64,000 nt of DNA, taken from NCBI GenBank assembly GCA_963764805.1, contig CAVXUB010000006.1, forward strand, positions 248,001 through 312,000. The letters run 5' to 3'. The notes under the pieces were generated by a model. It ran no database searches, was not told the origin of the DNA, and saw only the letters and a list, made by a program, of their open reading frames with translations. Numbering within the stretch: the first letter of the stretch is position 1; each line of letters begins with the position of its first letter. Positions 55,810 to 64,000 of the stretch are shown one piece after another. The position numbers and the translations under genes are program-made. Source of the DNA: CAVXUB01 sp963764805. GTDB lineage: Bacteria; Actinomycetota; Acidimicrobiia; Acidimicrobiales; Bog-793.

Positions 55810-57350
55810 ATGGGCAATGGCTTCGACACCGTCCTCGTAGTCGACTTCGGCGCGCAGTACGCGCAGTTGATCGCCAGGCGGGTTCGCGACGCCCACGTCT
55901 ACTCCGAGATCGTCCCCTACTCGATGCCTGCCGAGGAGATGCTGGCTCGGCGGCCGAAGGGGATCATCCTGTCCGGCGGCCCCAAATCCGTCTACGCCGA
56001 GTTCGCTCCCGCCGTCGACCCCGGTGTCTACGGTGCCGGCGTGCCGGTTCTCGGGATCTGCTACGGCGCCCAACTGCTGACCCAGCAACTGGGTGGCCAT
56101 GTCGGCCAGACCGGCCTCGGGGAGTACGGACGCACCCCGCTGATGCTGGCAGCTTCATCGACACTGTTCGCCGGGCGGCCGCCGAGATCGAACGTCTGGA
56201 TGAGCCATGCCGACTCGATCGTCGGCGCGCCGGCGGGCTTCAATGTGACGGCCTCGACGCCCGACGTCGACATCGCCGCCCTCGAGGATCGCGAGCGCGC
56301 GCTGTCTACGGGGTCCAGTTCCATCCCGAGGTGGTCCATACCGAGCGGGGGCAGGAGCTTTTGAAGCGCTTCCTCTTCGACGTCTGCGACTGCCGCCCCA
56401 ACTGGACACACACCTCGGTGATCGAGTCGCAGGTGGCGGCCGTGCAGGCGCAGGTCGGCGGCGGCCGGGTGCTCTGCGCGCTGTCGGGTGGTGTGGACTC
56501 GGCCGTGGCGGCCGCTCTCGTGCACAAGGCGATAGGCGATCAGCTGACCTGTGTCTTCGTGGACACGGGGCTGATGCGGGCGGGAGAGGGCACGCAGGTG
56601 GAGGAGACGTTTCGGAGGCAGTTCTCACTCGATCTGATCCACGTGAAGGCTGCTGACCGTTACTTCGAAGCCCTGGCCGGCGTCACCGATCCCGAGGTGA
56701 AGCGCAAGACCATCGGAGCGCTGTTCATCCGCATCTTCGAGGAGGTGGCCGCCGAGCTGGAAGGCGTCCGCTACTTGGTGCAGGGCACCCTCTACCCCGA
56801 CATCATCGAGTCGGGCACCGCCGACGCGGCGAAGATCAAATCGCACCACAACGTCGGCGGGCTGCCCGAGAACATGGACTTCGAGCTCGTCGAGCCTCTC
56901 CGGCTGCTGTTCAAGGACGAGGTGCGGGCGATCGGCGAGGAGCTCGGCCTGCCGGAGGAGATCGTGTGGCGCCAACCGTTCCCGGGGCCGGGACTGGCAG
57001 TCCGGATAGTCGGAGAGGTGACACCCGAGCGGGCCGAGGTACTGCGGGCGGCGGACGCAGTGGTGCTGGACGAGATCAGGCGGGCCGGGCTCGACCGGGA
57101 GGTGTGGCAGTCCTTCGCCGTGTTGCCGGCGGTGCGCTCGGTAGGGGTGATGGGCGACGAGCGGACGTACGCCTACCCGATCGTCGTGCGGGCGGTCACC
57201 TCCGATGACGCCATGACGGCGGATTGGGCGAGGCTCCCTTACGAGGTGCTGGAGCGCATCTCGTCGCGGATCATCAACGAGGTGAGGGGCGTGAACCGGG
57301 TCGCCTACGACATCACCTCGAAACCACCCGGCACGATCGAGTGGGAGTGA
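55810..57350 (+). CDS. guaA: GMP synthase (one frame break)
   Basis: GuaA aminates XMP to GMP using glutamine. The class I glutaminase domain starts TVLVVDFGAQYAQLIARRVR and has the nucleophile in VPVLGICYGAQLLTQQLGG; the His-Glu pair is in YGVQFHPEVVHTERGQELL. The frame breaks between these, near 56300, where one base seems to be missing. The ATP pyrophosphatase domain has the P-loop LCALSGGVDSAVAAALVHKA, and the dimerisation domain includes HHNVGGLPENMDFELVEPLR and ends YDITSKPPGTIEWE. Corrected length 513 residues, normal. The enzyme is needed for guanine nucleotide synthesis, so the break is probably an error. Confidence 0.95.
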
Positions 57351-57515
57351 CCCCTAGCCGGCTCCCGCGACCGGGCTCCTGCGCCAGCCCCTGAGGTACC
57401 GGAGAAGATTGTGTATCGGAACCCGTAAAAGCGCGCGCGCGGCGCGCAATTGGCGCACTCCACTACACAGAATTCTCAATTACTTGGGCGGTTCTGGGAG
57501 GACCCACCCTCCCGG

Positions 57516-57521
57516 TATGGT
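57516..57521 (+). promoter_or_regulatory. -10-like box 8 nt before the helicase start
   Basis: TATGGT lies eight bases before the ATG at 57530; TTCTGG at 57492-57497 is an 18-nt-spaced possible -35. The rest of the 179-nt gap (57351-57529) holds an alternating GC run near 57431-57448 and an A/T-richer patch, but no gene. Confidence 0.4.
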
Positions 57522-57529
57522 GGCTGGCG

Positions 57530-60055
57530 ATGCCAGATCCCTCCCACGCGGCCGGCCGCCTGTTCGGGCTGGACGACTTCGGCTCGCAACCGAAGATCGT
57601 CGAGAGCGGCCGGGGGCGCGACCCGCTGGAGGACTTCGACCCGCCTGCGCCTGACGATCCCGCCGCCGCGCTGCCGGCGAGGGCACGGAAGTGGGTGCCC
57701 GAGAAGAGCGATGTCTCGGCGCTCCTCGAGGGCCTCAATCCGGAGCAGCGAGAAGCGGTCCTTCACAACGACGGCCCTCTGCTCGTGGTGGCCGGGGCGG
57801 GTTCGGGAAAGACACGGGTGCTCACCCACCGCATCGCGCGGATCATCGCCGAGGGCACGCCTCCCTGGCAGATCATGGCGATCACCTTCACCAACAAGGC
57901 GGCGGACGAGATGCGCCGGCGTGCCACTGCTCTGGTCGGCCGGGGCGCCGAGAAGATCTGGGTGTCCACATTCCATTCCGCCTGCGTGCGCATCCTGCGG
58001 CGGAACGCGCCACTACTCGGATATACCGGATCGTTCACCATCTACGACGACGCCGACAGCAGGCGGCTGGTCGAGCAGGTGATCGGCGAGATCGGGCGCG
58101 ACCCCAAGCGCTTCCCGCCGCGTGGCGTGCTGGCAGCCATCAGCCAGGCGAAATCGAACCTGCTCGATGCGACCGAGTACGGGGCGACAGCCTCGGAGAT
58201 GTTCGAGCGGGTGATCGCCGAGGTGTTCGCAGAGTACGAACGCCGGCTGCGGGCGGCCAATGCCATGGACTTCGACGACTTGTTGTCGCTCGTAGTCAAG
58301 CTCTTCCGCGAGCACGGGGACGTGCTCGAGGACTACCAGCGCCGCATCGTGCATCTGCTGGTCGACGAGTACCAGGACACCAACTCGGCGCAGAACGAGC
58401 TGGTGATGATGATCGGGCGCCACCACCGCAACGTCTGCGTGGTCGGCGACTCCGACCAGAGCATCTACCGGTTCCGCGGAGCAGACATCCGCAACATCCT
58501 CGAGTTCGAGCGTGCGTTTCCCGACGCCACGACGATCGTGCTCGACCAGAACTACCGTTCAACTCAGAACATCCTCGACGCCGCCAACGCCGTGATCTCG
58601 GCCAACCCCGCTCGCCAGAAGAAGACGCTCTGGTCGGCGCTCGGTCCCGGCGACAAGATCCGCAAGTACAGGGCAGGAGACGAGCGAGACGAGGCGACCT
58701 TCGTCGCCAACGAGATCGCCACCTTGCACCGCTCCGGCCGTATCTACAGCGACTTCGCCGTCTTCTACCGCATGAACTCCCAGTCCCGTGCGCTCGAGGA
58801 GGCGCTCGCGGATCGGGGCGTGCCCTTCAAGGTGATCGGCGGCACAGGTTTCTACGAGCGGCGGGAGGTGCGTGACCTACTCGCATATCCGCGGGCGGTC
58901 GCCAACCCGGCCGACGAGGTGTCGCTGCGGCGAATTGTCAACGTCCCAAAGCGCGGAGTCGGCGACGCCTCTGTCGCCAAGCTGGCCGAGGAGGCGCGAC
59001 GGCGGGGGGTCGGCTTCGCCGAGGTGATGCGAGAGCCGGAGGTTGCGGGCGTCACCGGCAAGGCAGCAGCCGCCCTGCGCACGCTCGTGGCGCTGCTCGA
59101 AGAGCTGCGCTCTGTCGCCGTGATGGGTGACCTGGTGGACATCGGGGAGCCGGATCTGGAAGGCAGCGAGGAGGAGGTCACAGGGGAGCTCGCCGCGGCG
59201 GCGGGGGCGGCGGGGGCCCTCCCACATGTGGCACTCGCGCCTGTGGCACTCCCCCCTATTCAGGTTGGCCCGGGCGGGAGGCTGGAGCCGGCCAGTCTCC
59301 TGTCGTCGATCCTCGAGCGGACCGGCTACACCAGGGCGCTTGAAGCGGAGCGGACGCTCGAGGCAGAGGGACGCATCGACAACCTGTCGGAGCTGGTCAG
59401 CGTGGCGGCCGAGCACCACACACTGCAGTCCTTCCTGCAGTCGACTGCCCTCGTGGCTGCGACGGACGAGCTGGAGGACGACTCGACCAAGGTCTCGCTG
59501 ATGACGCTGCACACGGCAAAGGGCCTGGAGTTCGGGGTCGTCTTCCTGACCGGCATGGAGGAGGAGCTCTTCCCGCATGCACGGTCTCTCGACGACCCGA
59601 ACGAGATCGAGGAGGAGCGGAGGCTCTGCTACGTCGGCCTCACGCGGGCCAAGGAGCGCCTCTATCTCACCCATACGTGGACCCGGACGGTCTTCGGGAT
59701 GACCCGTGACCGGCTCGCCAGCAGGTTCCTGAAGGAGATCCCGGAGGGACTGGTGGAGGACGTTTCGGACGGCGGTCCGGCGTCGGTGTTCGGGAGTGGT
59801 CGGGGCGCCGGCAGTCGTGGAGCGTCGGGATCGGGCGCCGGGGCGCGGTTTCGGTCGGCGGCTCGGCCTGCGGCCAGCACCGGAGCCGAGGCGTTGGGGC
59901 TGAAGGCCGGAGACGCCGTGGTGCACGCCCGATGGGGCGAGGGCGTGATCGTCGAGGTGCGCGGCGAGGGTGACAAGGCCGAGGCCACGATCCGGTTCCC
60001 GCGCCAGGGGGACAAGAACTTCTTGTTGTCCGCCACCCCCCTGAAGCGAGCGTGA
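57530..60055 (+). CDS. pcrA: UvrD/PcrA-type DNA helicase
   Basis: This superfamily 1A helicase moves 3' to 5' on DNA in repair and replication restart. All motifs are visible: Q motif LNPEQREAVL, Walker A VVAGAGSGKTRVLTHRIARI, motif Ia ITFTNKAADEMRRR, Walker B LLVDEYQDTNSAQNELVMM, motif III GDSDQSIYRFRGAD, motif IV LDQNYRSTQNILDAANAV, motif V TLHTAKGLEFGVVFLTGME and motif VI RRLCYVGLTRAKERLYL. The first 60 residues are a polar extension. The C-terminal end carries a Gly/Ser/Ala-rich linker and a small conserved domain (KAGDAVVHARWGEGVIVEVR) typical of PcrA, where it contacts RNA polymerase. 841 residues. Confidence 0.95.
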   Translation: MPDPSHAAGRLFGLDDFGSQPKIVESGRGRDPLEDFDPPAPDDPAAALPARARKWVPEKSDVSALLEGLNPEQREAVLHNDGPLLVVAGAGSGKTRVLTHRIARIIAEGTPPWQIMAITFTNKAADEMRRRATALVGRGAEKIWVSTFHSACVRILRRNAPLLGYTGSFTIYDDADSRRLVEQVIGEIGRDPKRFPPRGVLAAISQAKSNLLDATEYGATASEMFERVIAEVFAEYERRLRAANAMDFDDLLSLVVKLFREHGDVLEDYQRRIVHLLVDEYQDTNSAQNELVMMIGRHHRNVCVVGDSDQSIYRFRGADIRNILEFERAFPDATTIVLDQNYRSTQNILDAANAVISANPARQKKTLWSALGPGDKIRKYRAGDERDEATFVANEIATLHRSGRIYSDFAVFYRMNSQSRALEEALADRGVPFKVIGGTGFYERREVRDLLAYPRAVANPADEVSLRRIVNVPKRGVGDASVAKLAEEARRRGVGFAEVMREPEVAGVTGKAAAALRTLVALLEELRSVAVMGDLVDIGEPDLEGSEEEVTGELAAAAGAAGALPHVALAPVALPPIQVGPGGRLEPASLLSSILERTGYTRALEAERTLEAEGRIDNLSELVSVAAEHHTLQSFLQSTALVAATDELEDDSTKVSLMTLHTAKGLEFGVVFLTGMEEELFPHARSLDDPNEIEEERRLCYVGLTRAKERLYLTHTWTRTVFGMTRDRLASRFLKEIPEGLVEDVSDGGPASVFGSGRGAGSRGASGSGAGARFRSAARPAASTGAEALGLKAGDAVVHARWGEGVIVEVRGEGDKAEATIRFPRQGDKNFLLSATPLKRA

Positions 60056-60098
60056 TGGGCGGCGCGGGCGTCGGACGCCGACCACCGAGTGGGCGCCG

Positions 60099-60156
60099 AA
60101 CGACCAAAACGCGCAGGGTCCAGATGGTCGTTAAACAGCCATTTGGACCATGCGCG
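60099..60156 (+). promoter_or_regulatory. Two mutually exclusive hairpins before the PAQR gene
   Basis: Hairpin A pairs AACGACCA (60099-60106) with TGGTCGTT (60125-60132). Hairpin B pairs 60110-60127 with 60139-60156 over 18 positions (one G-U, one mismatch). They share bases 60125-60127, so they cannot both form. Hairpin B may simply end the helicase transcript, but an overlapping pair is also the layout of attenuators. The pairing is seen; function is unknown. Confidence 0.4.
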
Positions 60157-60195
60157 AAATGGTTGCAGGGATTAGCGACCCCGGACTGAAGGGGA

Positions 60196-60201
60196 TAGAA
60201 C
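60196..60201 (+). promoter_or_regulatory. -10-like box 7 nt before the PAQR start
   Basis: TAGAAC ends seven bases before the ATG at 60209; TTAGCG at 60172-60177 could be a weak -35 at 18 nt. This would make the mRNA leaderless and leave the 60099-60156 hairpins upstream of it. Confidence 0.35.
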
Positions 60202-60208
60202 AGTCCGA

Positions 60209-60913
60209 ATGACGGCTCCGACCGCGACGTCGGCAGGCCCGGCCCGGGCGACGAAGGAGGGACTCACGCGGGGGACCAAGCCGAAGCTGCGAGGCGTCTC
60301 GCACGAGATCTTCTTTTTCGTGTCGCTCGTCACCGGACCGCTGCTGGGACTGGCAAGTCGCACCACCGCCGAGCAGATCTGCACCTCGGTGTATGCATTC
60401 TCGGTCTCGGCGATGCTCGCGACGAGCGCCCTGTTCCACCGCCGGAGTTGGAGCCCGCAAGGGCGGCGTCGAATGCGGCGCGCCGACCACTCGACGATCT
60501 TCCTCTGCATCGCCGGCACCTACACGGCCGTCGCCGGCCTGTCCCTGTCCCGGGGGTGGGCGACCCTCATCCTCGCCCTCGTCTGGGGAGGGGCCGCCGT
60601 AGGCGTCGCCCTCCGCCTGCTCTGGCTCGACGCCCCCAAGTGGGTTGTCGCGCTCCCTTACGTGGTCGTCGGCTGGATCGCGGTGGTTGCGACGCCGGAG
60701 TTGTTGCACGTGTTGGGTGGGGTGGGTTTCGCAATGATGCTCGGTGGTGGTGTCTGCTACACGCTCGGCGCCGTCGCCTACGCCCGCAAGCGTCCCGACC
60801 CTTGGCCGGCGACGTTCGGATTCCACGAGATCTTCCACCTCTTCGTGGTGGTGGCTCTGATCCTTCACTACTGCCTCGTCGCTTTCGTGGTGTTACACCA
60901 CCCGGTGCGCTAA
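60209..60913 (+). CDS. Hemolysin III / PAQR family membrane protein
   Basis: This is a seven-helix membrane protein of the hemolysin III (YqfA, PAQR) family. The first conserved segment is RGVSHEIFFFVSLVTGPLLG near residue 28, the second is SALFHRRSW near 75, and the last is FHEIFHLFVVVALILHYCLV near 205. These histidines would form the shared metal site. The first 25 residues are polar and basic. Despite the name, bacterial members are mostly uncharacterised and haemolysis should not be assumed. 234 residues. It follows the helicase but seems to have its own promoter. Confidence 0.85.
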   Translation: MTAPTATSAGPARATKEGLTRGTKPKLRGVSHEIFFFVSLVTGPLLGLASRTTAEQICTSVYAFSVSAMLATSALFHRRSWSPQGRRRMRRADHSTIFLCIAGTYTAVAGLSLSRGWATLILALVWGGAAVGVALRLLWLDAPKWVVALPYVVVGWIAVVATPELLHVLGGVGFAMMLGGGVCYTLGAVAYARKRPDPWPATFGFHEIFHLFVVVALILHYCLVAFVVLHHPVR

Positions 60914-61015
60914 CCCGCCGCCAGCACCGGCTGACCCGGCGCCGGCACCGGCCGGCAGCCCGCCGGCACCTGCCGGGCGCCTGGCTCCCGATTCGGCCGG
61001 GAGGCCCAGCCTGCG

Positions 61016-61021
61016 TAGTAT
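61016..61021 (+). promoter_or_regulatory. -10-like box 9 nt before the cobalamin-domain gene
   Basis: TAGTAT lies nine bases before the ATG at 61031, with TTCGGC at 60992-60997 as a possible -35 (18 nt). No Shine-Dalgarno sequence is present, so a leaderless or near-leaderless mRNA is likely. Confidence 0.45.
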
Positions 61022-61030
61022 CAGTGCCGC

Positions 61031-61453
61031 ATGGACCGCCGCTATCGAGTGATCGTCGCCAAGCCCGGCTTGGACGGGCACGACAGAGGTGCGAAGGTGA
61101 TCGCCCGGGCGCTGCGGGATGCCGGTTTCGAGGTGATCTACACGGGGCTCCACCAGACGCCCGAACAGGTCGTGCAGGCAGTGGTGCAGGAGGATGCCGA
61201 CGCGGTCGGGCTGTCGCTGCTCTCGGGAGCTCACCTGACACTGGTCCCCAAGATCGTCGACGGTCTGCGGGCGGCCGGTCTGGACGACGTCCTCGTGATG
61301 TGCGGCGGGATCATTCCCGACAAGGACATCCCCGTCCTCAAGGAGGGCGGAGTATCCGCAGTGTTCACACCCGGCAGCCCCCTGCCCCAGATCTCCGAGT
61401 GGCTGGAGAAGGCACTCGACGAGCGGGAACGGCAGGCCGAGGCCAAGAGCTGA
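61031..61453 (+). CDS. Stand-alone cobalamin-binding domain protein (mutase small subunit type)
   Basis: This 140-residue protein is a lone B12-binding domain like the C-terminal part of methylmalonyl-CoA mutase or the small subunit of 2-hydroxyisobutyryl-CoA and related mutases. It begins RYRVIVAKPGLDGHDRGAKV; the DxHxxG motif (Asp15, His17, Gly20) supplies the cobalt-ligating histidine. VGLSLLSGAHLTLVPKIVDG and VMCGGIIPDKDIPVLKEGGV complete the fold. No large catalytic subunit is in the window. Succinyl-CoA synthetase follows 80 nt later, which suggests it serves methylmalonyl-CoA to succinyl-CoA conversion, but that is inference. Confidence 0.88.
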   Translation: MDRRYRVIVAKPGLDGHDRGAKVIARALRDAGFEVIYTGLHQTPEQVVQAVVQEDADAVGLSLLSGAHLTLVPKIVDGLRAAGLDDVLVMCGGIIPDKDIPVLKEGGVSAVFTPGSPLPQISEWLEKALDERERQAEAKS

Positions 61454-61532
61454 CGCCGAGCTCCGACGGCAAGCCAAGAGACGCCAATAGCTGATTGCAG
61501 ATCGAGAACGTGATCGAGGAGGAACGCGCTCG

Positions 61533-62756
<1,224 letters not shown>

Positions 62757-62760
<4 letters not shown>

Positions 62761-63644
62761 GCATCTTCGTCGACGAGAAGACACGTGTGGTCGTGCAGGG
62801 CCTCACGGGCGGACAGGGGCGGTTCCACGGCCTGCGCAACCGCGCCTACGGCACCCAGGTCGTGGCTGGCGTCACACCCGGCAAGGGCGGGCAGGACGTC
62901 GAGGGGATACCGGTCTTCGACACGGTCGAGGAGGCGGTGGCGGCCACGGGCGCCGACGCCAGCTTCGTGTCGGTGCCACCGAAGGCAGCGCCGGCCGCGA
63001 TCCTGGAGGCGGCGGCGGCGGGAATCGGCTTCGTCGTGTGCATCACCGAGCACATCCCGGCCAAGGACGAGGCGATGGTGTTCAATCGGCTGCGTCGCGA
63101 CTACCCGAGCACCCGCCTGCTCGGTCCCAACTGTCCTGGCGTGATCTCGCCGGGCAAGTGCAACATCGGCATCACGTCCGGCGACATCGCAAAGGCGGGG
63201 GGGCCGGTGGGAATCGTTTCGCGTTCGGGCACGCTCACATACCAGGCGCTGCACGAGCTCTCGCAGCAGGGCGTCGGCCAGACGACCTGTGTGGGGATCG
63301 GGGGCGATCCCGTGCCGGGGACCACTTTCATCGACGTGCTGGCGGCGTTCGAGGGCGATCCCGAGACGCGGGCCGTGATGATGATCGGCGAGATCGGCGG
63401 CTCAGCAGAGGAGCAGGCAGCCGAGTTCATCGCCGAATCGATGTCCAAGCCGGTGGTCGCCTACATCGCCGGCGTCACGGCCCCGGCGGGCCGCAAGATG
63501 GGCCATGCGGGTGCCATCGTCTCCGGATCGAAGGGGACCGCTCAGGCCAAGATGGAGGCGCTCGCGTCCGCCGGCGTGACCGTCGCCGTCAACCCCACCG
63601 AGGCCGGTGAGCTGATGGTGGAGGTAGTCCGGCGCCTGGACTGA
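62757..63644 (+). CDS. sucD: Succinyl-CoA synthetase alpha subunit
   Basis: SucD binds CoA and carries the phosphohistidine of succinyl-CoA synthetase. The start overlaps the sucC stop as ATGA. The CoA-binding part has VVQGLTGGQGRFHGLRNRAY and VAGVTPGKGG. LLGPNCPGVISPGKCNIGI, GIVSRSGTLTYQALHELSQQ and the active histidine in GRKMGHAGAIVSGSKGTAQA are all intact. 295 residues. No anomalies. Confidence 0.98.
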
Positions 63645-63657
63645 CGGTTCCCGACTG

Positions 63658-64000
63658 ATGCCTGGAGCCGGACCGGTCACACTTGCCGACATCGAGACGG
63701 CGAGGGCGGCAATCGCCGCCACCATCGTCCGCACGCCGGTGTTCACGTCGCGCTGGCTGAGCGCCGAGCTCGGAGCGCCTGTGGTGCTGAAGGCCGAGAT
63801 CCTGCAGCGGACCGGCTCGTTCAAGACCAGGGGAGCGGTCAACAAGATCGCCTCGTTGGGCGAGGCGGCGCGGTCCGGCGTCGTCTGCGCGTCGGCCGGC
63901 AATCATGCCCAGGCGGTAGCGCTGGCCGCCCAGGCGGCGGGCGTCTCCTGCGAGGTCTTCATGCCGAAGGACGCCTCGATCGGCAAGACCGAAGCCACCC
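63658..64000 (+). CDS. Threonine dehydratase / serine-threonine deaminase (3' partial)
   Basis: This is the N-terminal part of a fold-type II PLP enzyme of the threonine dehydratase or serine racemase group. It starts at ATG 63658 with PGAGPVTLADIETARAAIAA, continues TIVRTPVFTSRWLSAELGAP and holds the PLP lysine in LQRTGSFKTRGAVNKIAS. The cofactor-phosphate loop begins in CASAGNHAQAVALAAQAAGV. The gene runs off the window after about 114 codons, so the presence of a C-terminal regulatory (ACT) domain, which would separate biosynthetic from catabolic forms, cannot be judged. Confidence 0.9.
   Translation, partial: MPGAGPVTLADIETARAAIAATIVRTPVFTSRWLSAELGAPVVLKAEILQRTGSFKTRGAVNKIASLGEAARSGVVCASAGNHAQAVALAAQAAGVSCEVFMPKDASIGKTEAT

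Overview
This window comes from a GC-rich Gram-positive bacterium of the phylum Actinomycetota. I infer a deep-branching class such as Acidimicrobiia, but no similarity search could be run. Three things support the phylum: the gene order rpoBC, str, S10/spc/alpha, rplQ-truA, rplM-rpsI, glmM-glmS-acpS-nnr-alr, TsaEB-RimI-TsaD, groESL; the actinobacterial-type IMP dehydrogenase paralogue GuaB3; and many starts with a -10-like hexamer 6-9 nt upstream, the pattern of leaderless mRNAs. Almost every gene is a conserved housekeeping gene on the + strand. I see no tRNA, rRNA, CRISPR array, insertion sequence, prophage or attachment site.

Layout. (1) 1-6974: rpoB (5' end outside the window) and rpoC, followed by a very long hairpin. 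(2) 7172-8661: a GT-C type membrane glycosyltransferase placed between rpoC and rpsL. (3) 8778-13573: str operon and rpsJ, with a near-consensus promoter at 8678-8706. (4) 13872-26647: S10 and spc operons (rplC to rplO), then secY, adk and map. (5) 26840-31062: infA (probable CTG start), rpmJ, the alpha operon and truA. (6) 31373-32239: rplM-rpsI. (7) 32244-38601: amino-sugar, CoA/ACP, NAD(P)H-repair and D-alanine genes. (8) 38603-43055: alpha/beta hydrolase, family-4 uracil-DNA glycosylase, tsaE-tsaB-rimI-tsaD. (9) 43080-46677, minus strand: a GT2 glycosyltransferase, DUF2304 and YfhO-like cassette. (10) 46735-48793: groES-groEL under a perfect CIRCE operator. (11) 48844-53236: Nudix hydrolase and two large membrane proteins (GT-C-like and DUF2142). 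(12) 53310-57350: guaB3 and guaA flanking a minus-strand lipoprotein. (13) 57530-64000: UvrD/PcrA helicase, PAQR/hemolysin-III protein, a stand-alone cobalamin-binding domain, sucC-sucD and the start of a threonine dehydratase.

Genes working together: the RNA polymerase and ribosomal genes form the core expression block. glmM and glmS make UDP-GlcNAc precursors and alr makes D-alanine, all for peptidoglycan. tsaE/B/D make the t6A tRNA modification. The cobalamin domain protein next to succinyl-CoA synthetase suggests a link to methylmalonyl-CoA metabolism. The three membrane glycosyltransferase-like sites suggest cell-surface polysaccharide or glycoprotein work scattered among housekeeping genes.

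Quality warning: at least sixteen reading-frame breaks lie in otherwise intact genes, including essential ones (rpsJ, rplC, rplD, alr, tsaD, guaA, sucC). Most look like a single extra base, often in a short C or G run, so assembly or sequencing indels are much more likely than gene decay. I annotate these genes across the break.

I found no clearly new multi-gene system. The most interesting signals are the acidic repeat tails on ribosomal proteins L4, L22, S3 and L30, the CTG start and folded leader of infA, the widespread leaderless-type starts, the structured gap between rpsJ and rplC, the competing hairpins upstream of the PAQR gene, and a 14-bp duplication of a lipoprotein gene start that creates a five-codon leader ORF.
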